Source: Candidatus Krumholzibacteriia bacterium
GTDB lineage: Bacteria > Krumholzibacteriota > Krumholzibacteriia > Krumholzibacteriales > Krumholzibacteriaceae
Reading direction: 5' to 3'
Length of the DNA stretch: 5,167 nt
Assembly (NCBI GenBank): GCA_028706585.1
Contig: JAQTVX010000173.1
Span: 1-5,167 of the forward strand
The translations under genes were made by a program, and so were the position numbers. How positions within the stretch are numbered: position 1 is the stretch's first letter; each line of letters begins with the position of its first letter. The notes beneath the pieces were generated by a model, which saw nothing but the letters and a program-made list of their open reading frames with translations, was not told the origin of the DNA and did no database searches. Shown here one piece after another: positions 1 to 4,258 of this stretch.

Positions 1-609
1 GTCAGCGTACAGCGAGTCGGCGGTCGCGAAGCCGAGCGGCCCGCAGGCCGAAGGTCCCGCGAGCCCGTTCGCGTTGCCGAAGCAGTCCGCCGCCGGCGCC
101 GCGATGAACGCGACGTCGATGTGCAGGTCGCCGTCCTGGATCGAGCGCGCCCGTCCGCCATGCGAGCGGAGCACGCAAACTTCTTTCATCTTGCCCAGCG
201 AGCAGGCGCGGCCGACCGGGCCGTTCATCGAGCCTTCGATGCGCGAGATCACGCCGCTCTCTATGTGGCCCACAAGCGGCTCGTGAACGGGGAAAAGGGC
301 CGACGGCGCGAGGACCAGGTTCTTGAGCCCGCGCGCGGCGAGCTTCTCCATTACCATGTTCACGAGAAAATCCCCGTCCCGCAGATGATGGTGGAATGAA
401 ACGGTCATGCCGTCTTTGATCCCGCACGCGTCGATCGCCTCGTCGAGGCTCGCGCGGAGCTTATCTTCATAGTCCACGACGGAGCGTATCGGCGGGCCGA
501 TCTTTTTGCCCGAGCCGTGATCGGCGTATGCGCCCATGAACGGACGCACCGCGCGTCCATTGACCTCGTCGGGGACCATTCTTCCGATTGCGTTTTTGAT
601 CATCTTCAT
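1..609 (-). CDS. citF: Citrate lyase alpha subunit CitF (citrate:acetyl-ACP CoA/ACP-transferase), N-terminal 203 residues; cut by left edge
   Basis: The alpha subunit of citrate lyase exchanges the acetyl group on the acyl carrier for citrate, forming citryl-ACP for CitE to cleave; it is a cytoplasmic, CoA-transferase-like protein. I translated this frame by hand from ATG at 609 to base 1 and found no stop. Typical CitF stretches are visible: start MKMIKNAIGR, then VNGRAVRPF (about residues 17-24), SFHHHLRDGD (71-80), RSHGGRARSIQDGDLHIDVAF (148-168) and SACGPLGFATADSLYAD (187-203). CitF is usually about 500 residues, so roughly 300 are missing off the left edge. The start is supported by AAGGAAGGTGAT (626-615), a near-complete Shine-Dalgarno match. 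The ATG overlaps the upstream citDE stop as ATGA (609-606), so translational coupling is likely. An alternative in-frame ATG lies at 603. A citramalate lyase alpha subunit is a related alternative. Confidence 0.93.
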   Translation of the reverse strand, partial: MKMIKNAIGRMVPDEVNGRAVRPFMGAYADHGSGKKIGPPIRSVVDYEDKLRASLDEAIDACGIKDGMTVSFHHHLRDGDFLVNMVMEKLAARGLKNLVLAPSALFPVHEPLVGHIESGVISRIEGSMNGPVGRACSLGKMKEVCVLRSHGGRARSIQDGDLHIDVAFIAAPAADCFGNANGLAGPSACGPLGFATADSLYAD

Positions 610-1826
610 GCCCCATCACCTTCCTTCTTGGCGCTGATGAGGCCGGGAGCCTCGGCGAGCCCCAGAATCTTTCTCGCGCGCGCCTCGATCGGCGCGTCGA
701 TCATCTTGCTCCCGAGAGAGGCGACGCCGCTCCCTTTCGCGCGCGCCTTCTCTATCGCCGCGACGACCTTCTGCGCGTACTCTATGCGCTCGGCCGTCGG
801 CGCGAAAACGTTGTGGATCGGCTCGATCTGCCCCGGATGAATGACGCCCTTGCCCTCGAACCCGAGCGCGATCGCCTCCTTCGTGCTCGCGATGAGACCC
901 TCCGTGTCGCGCACGTCGGAGAACACCGTATCGAGCGGCTGCACCCCCGCCGCCTTCGCGGCGAGAACGATAAGCCCGCGCGAGACGAAGCTCTCGCGGC
1001 CCTCCTTGGTGCGCTCGACGCCGAGATCCGCCGAAAGGTCCTCGGCGCCCCAGCACATCGCCGCCACGCGGTCGCTCGCGGAGGCTATCTCGTAGGCGTT
1101 GAGCACGCCCTTCGCCGTCTCGATGAGCGGCATAAAGAGCGTCCTGTGCTGAAAGCTGTGCTTCTTCTCGACCGCGGCGACCAGCTCCTCGACTTCGCGA
1201 ATGTCCTTGGCCTCGCCGCATTTCGGGATCAGAAGCATGTCGGGGCAAGCGGGAACGATCATCTCGATATCGGCCCTGCCGTATTCGGTCTCCAGCGGGT
1301 TGATGCGCACCAGCTTCTCGGCGTCGCCGAAATCCACCGCCATCAGCGTGTTGCGGACGAGCACCCGCGCCGCATCCTTCTCCGCGGGCGCGACGGAATC
1401 CTCGAGGTCCAGGATGATCTCGTCCGCGCCGAAGAGCCCCGCGTTGAGCATGAGGTCGGGATTGTTGCCGGGCAGGTAGAGGCGCGTGCGCCGCAGCCTT
1501 TCGCGCCTCGGCTCGCGCACGGGCGCCGCGCGTTCCGGGAGCGCACCTGGCTCTTTGACCTTGTGCAGCCTCCGTGCTGCCGCCTCGACCCGCGCCTCGA
1601 TGACGCACTCGAGGGCGCCGAGATCCTCGGCCGTGACCTCGGCGTTTTTCACGCCGAGCCTGTCGAGGGTGCGCTCGATCGCGCCCCGTATCTGGTCGCC
1701 GAAGAGGTACTCGACGGAGCTCTTGAGCTGCACGGAGACGCCGCCCGACGCCGTCTTCCTCAGAGTAAGGAAGATGTCGCTTTTCTGCTCGGCCCTTCCG
1801 ACCTTGGTTTCATTCAATTCCGCCAT
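606..1826 (-). CDS. citE: Fused citrate lyase acyl carrier (CitD, gamma) and citryl-ACP lyase (CitE, beta) protein, 406 aa
   Basis: One continuous frame joins two citrate lyase subunits that are normally separate. Residues about 1-90 are CitD-like: SSVEYLFGDQIR (36-47), then LGALECVIEARVEAA (69-83), matching the family's FGDQIR and GALDC-ARVEA signatures. Residues about 91-110 form a Pro/Arg/Glu-rich linker. Residues about 111-406 are CitE, an HpcH/HpaI-type TIM-barrel lyase that splits citryl-ACP into oxaloacetate and acetyl-ACP: RRTRLYLPGNN (112-122), DLEDSVAP (140-147), VRIN (173-176), and the likely Mg2+ ligands Glu236 (in LIET) and Asp263 (in GAED). The CitE part has about the usual length (~296). 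The start ATG at 1826 has GGAAGTGAG (1837-1829) upstream. It is followed by citF with a 4-base overlap. The serine that carries the prosthetic group in E. coli CitD (Ser14, from memory) aligns with Lys15 here, and Ser16 is next to it. Citramalate lyase is the main alternative. Confidence 0.93.
   Translation of the reverse strand: MAELNETKVGRAEQKSDIFLTLRKTASGGVSVQLKSSVEYLFGDQIRGAIERTLDRLGVKNAEVTAEDLGALECVIEARVEAAARRLHKVKEPGALPERAAPVREPRRERLRRTRLYLPGNNPDLMLNAGLFGADEIILDLEDSVAPAEKDAARVLVRNTLMAVDFGDAEKLVRINPLETEYGRADIEMIVPACPDMLLIPKCGEAKDIREVEELVAAVEKKHSFQHRTLFMPLIETAKGVLNAYEIASASDRVAAMCWGAEDLSADLGVERTKEGRESFVSRGLIVLAAKAAGVQPLDTVFSDVRDTEGLIASTKEAIALGFEGKGVIHPGQIEPIHNVFAPTAERIEYAQKVVAAIEKARAKGSGVASLGSKMIDAPIEARARKILGLAEAPGLISAKKEGDGA
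615..626 (-). promoter_or_regulatory. Ribosome binding site of citF
   Basis: On the minus strand AAGGAAGGTGAT lies just before the citF ATG (609), a near-full match to the anti-Shine-Dalgarno complement AAGGAGGTGAT with one extra A. The AGG core is 9 bases from the ATG. The site lies inside the last codons of citDE and decides the citF start at 609 rather than 603. Confidence 0.8.
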
Positions 1827-1841
1827 GGCTCACTTCCATTG

Positions 1842-1889
1842 AAAAGACAAAAACAGGCTCCGGCGGCCGTTCTATCGCCGCCGAGAGCC
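1842..1889 (-). terminator. Terminator-like hairpin in the citDE leader (candidate attenuator)
   Basis: Read on the minus strand, the sequence is GGCTC, a bulged T, CGGCGGC, a 9-base loop (GATAGAACG), GCCGCCG, GAGCC, then the T-rich tail TGTTTTTGTCTTTT. This gives a 12-bp GC-rich stem (1889-1856) with one bulge, followed directly by a T-tract (1855-1842), the form of an intrinsic terminator. It lies 15 bases upstream of the citDE start and about 50 bases downstream of the predicted transcription start, so it would stop cit transcription unless prevented. No gene ends here on the minus strand that would need a terminator. A competing 5-bp stem (CGAGA / TCTCG, 1899-1882) uses part of the 5' arm and could act as an antiterminator. 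The structure is seen in the sequence; the attenuation role is inferred. Confidence 0.7.
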
Positions 1890-1945
1890 GATTTTCTCGA
1901 TCGTATATCACCATGCCCAGTCCTGAAGGATAATGGTTACGGCAG

Positions 1946-1974
1946 AATGTACCGTTTTTCGGGGCTTTTGTCAA
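1946..1974 (-). promoter_or_regulatory. Predicted sigma70-type promoter of the citDE-citF operon
   Basis: On the minus strand a perfect -35 box TTGACA (1974-1969) is followed by a 17-base spacer and TACATT (1951-1946, 4 of 6 consensus bases) as -10. Spacing is optimal. The expected start is near 1939, giving a leader of about 110 bases that contains the terminator-like hairpin at 1842-1889. Confidence 0.7.
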
Positions 1975-1977
1975 AAG
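1965..1977. promoter_or_regulatory. 13-bp palindrome over the cit -35 box (candidate operator)
   Basis: CTTTTG-T-CAAAAG is a perfect inverted repeat with a single central base. It contains the whole TTGACA box of the cit promoter, so a protein bound here should block RNA polymerase. I do not recognise the cognate regulator; it does not match the FNR (TTGAT-N4-ATCAA) or Rex (TTGTGA-N6-TCACAA type) sites. Confidence 0.5.
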
Positions 1978-1990
1978 GGGAGAATGGCGG

Positions 1991-2006
1991 GGCGCGGTGC
2001 CGCGCC
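1991..2006. repeat. GC-rich 7-bp inverted repeat between the divergent promoters
   Basis: GGCGCGG-TG-CCGCGCC is a perfect dyad with a 2-base centre. It is centred about 60 bases upstream of the predicted cit start and about 56 upstream of the predicted start of the plus-strand gene, a common position for activator sites. Function is inferred only. Confidence 0.4.
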
Positions 2007-2030
2007 ATGGAGATTATCCCCCTCTCCATG
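2006..2030. promoter_or_regulatory. 8-bp inverted repeat over the -35 region of the plus-strand promoter (candidate operator)
   Basis: CATGGAGA (2006-2013) and TCTCCATG (2023-2030) are perfect inverted arms around a 9-base spacer (TTATCCCCC). The right arm covers the place where a -35 box would sit for the TATAAT at 2043. It directly abuts the GC-rich dyad ending at 2006. Confidence 0.45.
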
Positions 2031-2039
2031 TCCCGTCGG

Positions 2040-2048
2040 TGCTATAAT
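2040..2048 (+). promoter_or_regulatory. Predicted extended -10 promoter of the first beta-helix gene
   Basis: TGC-TATAAT is a perfect -10 box with the TGn extension. The -35 position (2020-2025, CCCTCT) has no match to TTGACA, as often with extended -10 promoters. The expected start near 2055 leaves a leader of about 20 bases with GGAAGG (2059-2064) as the ribosome binding site, 11 bases before ATG 2076. Confidence 0.7.
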
Positions 2049-2075
2049 GAATAAGAGCGGAAGGCGCAAACCAAT

Positions 2076-3041
2076 ATGTCAAACAGCGCTAAGTTTTGCA
2101 TCGTGATTCTCTCGATCGCTCTCGGCGCATTTCCTACCGCCGCAGCCCGTTCAGCGCACTATTATGTGGGCGATGGAGATGCAACAGCTCTGCAACAGAA
2201 CCTTTACGATGCCCCGGCCGGAGATACGATAATCGTAGGACCCGGCACCTACGCGCTTTTCGGGAGCTTTGAGTTTTCACACCCCCTGCACCTCATAAGC
2301 GAGAAAGGCCCGTCGGAGACGATCATCGCCAACTACGGGGGTTGCATTGGCGTCGGCGGCCCCTGTATTGGCTCGAACGGATTCATCGTCTATGGTTTCA
2401 CGGGCAGCTTCACAATCAAGGGCTTCACGATACGGGACCACCAGTCTAACCCTATCTCTTTAGTGTCCGATGGAGCCGGCATCAGGGCGTTCGCCGGCTC
2501 TGGGATAATCACGGACAACATTTTTTCCAATAACGAAACCGGCATCTATATGGTGGAGAGTCCGGGTGTCGTCATCGAGAACAATCTCATCCAAACCACG
2601 AGCGGCGTCGGGCTAATAATTTCCTCGGACGCGTCGGCGGATATACGCTTCAACACCATCGTGAACAATGGCTATAACGTATGGCTTGTGAACCCGGTCT
2701 CCGTCAGCACCGTCGTGCGGAACAACATCATCGCGCAGGCCGGACATTGGGGCGTGTACATCAAGGGAGGCCCCGGAACAGTCTCTCTGTCCTGCAACGA
2801 CATTTGGGGCAACGCAAGCGGCACCTGCACCGGTCTTTCAACCGACTGCATCGGAGTGGACGGCAACATCTCCCTCGATCCTCTCTTCTGCAGCGGATAC
2901 TATCTGCATCAGGAGTCCTCTTGTCTCGGCGCGAACACCCCGGCGCTGTGCAACGGCGACCACATGGGCTGCTATCCGATCGCCTGCGAGGTCGCGACCC
3001 AGAAACAATCGTGGGGAAAGGTCAAATCGATATTCCGATGA
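2076..3041 (+). CDS. Secreted right-handed parallel beta-helix protein, 321 aa, with Cys-rich C-terminal module
   Basis: Function is unknown; the protein is exported. It has a Sec signal peptide (hydrophobic 7-20, likely cleavage after Ala22-Ala23-Ala24). The GDTIIVGPGTY stretch (49-59) is the usual opening of pectin-lyase-fold proteins. It is followed by GSFTIKGFTIR (110-120) and repeated turns such as GIITDNIFSNNETGIY, GVVIENNLIQ, ADIRFNTIVNNG and STVVRNNIIAQAG (143-223), typical PbH1 repeats. From about 236 a module with SCNDIWGN, GNISLDPLFC (263-272) and MGCYPIAC (297-304) carries eight cysteines (240, 251, 258, 272, 283, 292, 299, 304), probably disulphide-bonded. The protein ends in SWGKVKSIFR. 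The start has GGAAGG upstream and an extended -10 promoter. It is paralogous to the convergent gene 3121-4101. I see no lyase catalytic residues that I can assign, so an enzyme activity is not claimed. A 60-base sample (2161-2220) is about 55% GC, less than a sample of the cit genes (75%). Confidence 0.88.
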   Translation: MSNSAKFCIVILSIALGAFPTAAARSAHYYVGDGDATALQQNLYDAPAGDTIIVGPGTYALFGSFEFSHPLHLISEKGPSETIIANYGGCIGVGGPCIGSNGFIVYGFTGSFTIKGFTIRDHQSNPISLVSDGAGIRAFAGSGIITDNIFSNNETGIYMVESPGVVIENNLIQTTSGVGLIISSDASADIRFNTIVNNGYNVWLVNPVSVSTVVRNNIIAQAGHWGVYIKGGPGTVSLSCNDIWGNASGTCTGLSTDCIGVDGNISLDPLFCSGYYLHQESSCLGANTPALCNGDHMGCYPIACEVATQKQSWGKVKSIFR

Positions 3042-3120
3042 CATTCCCGGACGCCCGGGCGCTCACCGGCTCCCCAAAAGAACGAACGGGCTCTCCGATA
3101 GAATATGGAAGCGGGGCGAG

Positions 3121-4101
3121 TCACCTCTTGCCGCTCCCGAAGATCGACTTGATCGATCCCCAGGATTTTTCTTTGACCCCGACGGTGCAGCTGACCGGGT
3201 AACAGCCCATCAGCTGCCCCGAGCAAGACACGGGGACGTTCGGACCGGCGCATGGAGAGCTTGATTGCAGATAGAAGTTGCCGCTTCCGTCGACTCCGCA
3301 GAACAGCGGATCGGATGATATATTGCCGTTCACTCCCGTTTGATCATCGATGCCCGTGTATCTGCTCCCATCCGGGTTCCAGACATCGTTGCATTCGATA
3401 GTGAGATTCGAAAGCGGAGCAGTGCTTATGAGGCTCGTCAGATAGAGGATGTTGTGCTGAATGAGCGCATGGCAATCACCGGGAGCGATGACGCAATCAT
3501 CCACAAGCGTGTTGTTGCGGACAATAGATTCGTAGGGCGCGCCGTTCGCGCCGATCACCACCCCATAGGTCCCGTTCGCATAAAAGAGATTACCCTCGAT
3601 CGTGACGGAAGAATTGCCTTTCACCCATACCGCCCAAGACTCATTCGCGTGGAAGATATTGTCCGCGATCACGCCGCTGGCGTTCTCCACATCGATACCA
3701 TCCCCATTCATCCCCCCGCCCATACCTCCTACAGAGTGCCACTTGATGGTGAACCCTTTTATGGTGAATGGGCCGCTGAGATTGCGCACATCGAAACCCG
3801 TCGACCCAATTGGCGTCACTAAAGGCTCTCCAAGGTTATGGATAATGGTTACTTCGGGCCCCGATTCGCTGATGATGTGCAGCGCCTTTCGGAGATAGTA
3901 GCAATTTTCGAAAATGCCGTACGTCCCGGGTCCGACGAGGACAGTGTCTCCATTATTTACGCTCGTTGCACCTATTGCATAGGAAATATCACTGAAATCG
4001 CCGGTGCCGTCTTGGCGCACGTGCCATGTGGTCGCATGAGCCGGGGCGCCGTATAACGACAGGGCGATGAGGAAGGCCGCGGAATACTGACGGATTGTCA
4101 T
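3121..4101 (-). CDS. Secreted right-handed parallel beta-helix protein, 326 aa, paralogue of the convergent gene
   Basis: I chose ATG 4101, not the earlier in-frame ATG at 4230. It has GGGAGAGAG (4111-4103) as ribosome binding site and begins a clear Sec signal peptide (hydrophobic 8-19, Ala21-His22-Ala23 cleavage), and the longer version would run through a promoter and a terminator. GDTVLVGPGTY (51-61), GPFTIKGFTIK (110-120) and turns such as GVIADNIFHANES, SVTIEGNLFYANGTYGVVI and ESIVRNNTLVDD (143-202) match the paralogue position by position. The end module has ECNDVWNP, TGVNGNISSDPLFC (255-268) and GQLMGCYPVSC (295-305), with six cysteines (237, 268, 284, 293, 300, 305). It ends in SWGSIKSIF followed by GSGKR. 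It lacks the two cysteines at 251 and 258 of the paralogue. The protein is presumably periplasmic or surface exposed; its role is unknown. The genes converge with a 79-base gap, suggesting duplication with inversion. Confidence 0.88.
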   Translation of the reverse strand: MTIRQYSAAFLIALSLYGAPAHATTWHVRQDGTGDFSDISYAIGATSVNNGDTVLVGPGTYGIFENCYYLRKALHIISESGPEVTIIHNLGEPLVTPIGSTGFDVRNLSGPFTIKGFTIKWHSVGGMGGGMNGDGIDVENASGVIADNIFHANESWAVWVKGNSSVTIEGNLFYANGTYGVVIGANGAPYESIVRNNTLVDDCVIAPGDCHALIQHNILYLTSLISTAPLSNLTIECNDVWNPDGSRYTGIDDQTGVNGNISSDPLFCGVDGSGNFYLQSSSPCAGPNVPVSCSGQLMGCYPVSCTVGVKEKSWGSIKSIFGSGKR

Positions 4102-4139
4102 TCTCTCTCCCGTTGAGAGAATAATTATATCACAATCCG
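4091..4139. repeat. Nested inverted repeats around the promoter and start codon of the second beta-helix gene
   Basis: The outer arms are CGGATTGT (4091-4098) and ACAATCCG (4132-4139). The inner arms are ATTCTCTC (4100-4107) and GAGAGAAT (4115-4122) around a 7-base loop. All arms are perfect 8-bp matches. The -10 box lies in the unpaired part (4123-4131), the ribosome binding site in the inner loop and arm, and codons 2-4 in the outer arm. A third pair, TCATTCTCTCTCCCG (4098-4112) and CGGGAGAGAG-CG-AATGA (4144-4160), is also inverted apart from a 2-base insertion. An operator or a translational hairpin are both possible. Confidence 0.5.
4124..4132 (-). promoter_or_regulatory. Predicted extended -10 promoter of the second beta-helix gene
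   Basis: On the minus strand TGA-TATAAT (4132-4124) is a perfect -10 with TGn extension. The -35 position (TCTCTC, 4152-4147) does not resemble TTGACA. Expected start is near 4117, leaving a very short leader before ATG 4101. This is the same promoter type as that of the paralogue at 2040-2048. Confidence 0.7.
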
Positions 4140-4175
4140 GCCTCGGGAGAGAGCGAATGATGCCCGTCGACATCC

Positions 4176-4209
4176 AAAACAGGCGGCCGGCCCCGAAGGG
4201 AGCCGGCCG
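4176..4209 (-). terminator. Intrinsic terminator downstream of the M56-TonB gene
   Basis: On the minus strand CGGCCGG, a 2-base bulge (CT), CCC, a TTCG tetraloop, GGG and CCGGCCG form a 10-bp GC stem (4209-4184), followed by CCTGTTTT. It lies about 50 bases after the stop at 4259 and upstream of the next promoter on the same strand, so it separates the two transcription units. The reverse orientation also ends in TTT but no plus-strand gene leads into it. Confidence 0.85.
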
Positions 4210-4258
4210 TTTGCATTGCAGTGAACGCATTGGGCGGAGAACCCCGTCCCTAGATGTT

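Noticed and set aside
2..427. Minus-strand frame of 141 codons overlapping citF
   Set aside because: It is an out-of-frame, Arg-rich shadow; the citF frame from 609 gives a full match to CitF motifs across the same bases.
1902..1910. Alternative cit promoter TGA-TATACG on the minus strand
   Set aside because: The last two bases of the -10, including the most conserved T, do not match and there is no -35; the TTGACA/TACATT pair is far better. It would not bypass the leader hairpin either.
813..2054. Plus-strand open frame of 413 codons opposite citDE
   Set aside because: It lies antisense to the clear CitD-CitE frame, is Arg/Leu/His rich as mirror frames in GC-rich DNA are, shows no family motif, and runs through the divergent regulatory region.
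3046..3061. GC dyads (CCCGG-ACGC-CCGGG and the palindrome CGCCCGGGCG) between the convergent genes as a terminator
   Set aside because: The stems are short and there is no T-tract on either strand; I see no convincing terminator in 3042-3120.
3340..3822. Plus-strand frame of 160 codons opposite the second beta-helix gene
   Set aside because: It is a mirror of the beta-helix coding frame with no ribosome binding site or motif that I recognise.
4102..4230. 43-residue N-terminal extension of the second beta-helix protein from ATG 4230
   Set aside because: It would run through the intrinsic terminator and the extended -10 promoter and would bury the signal peptide; ATG 4101 has a good ribosome binding site.
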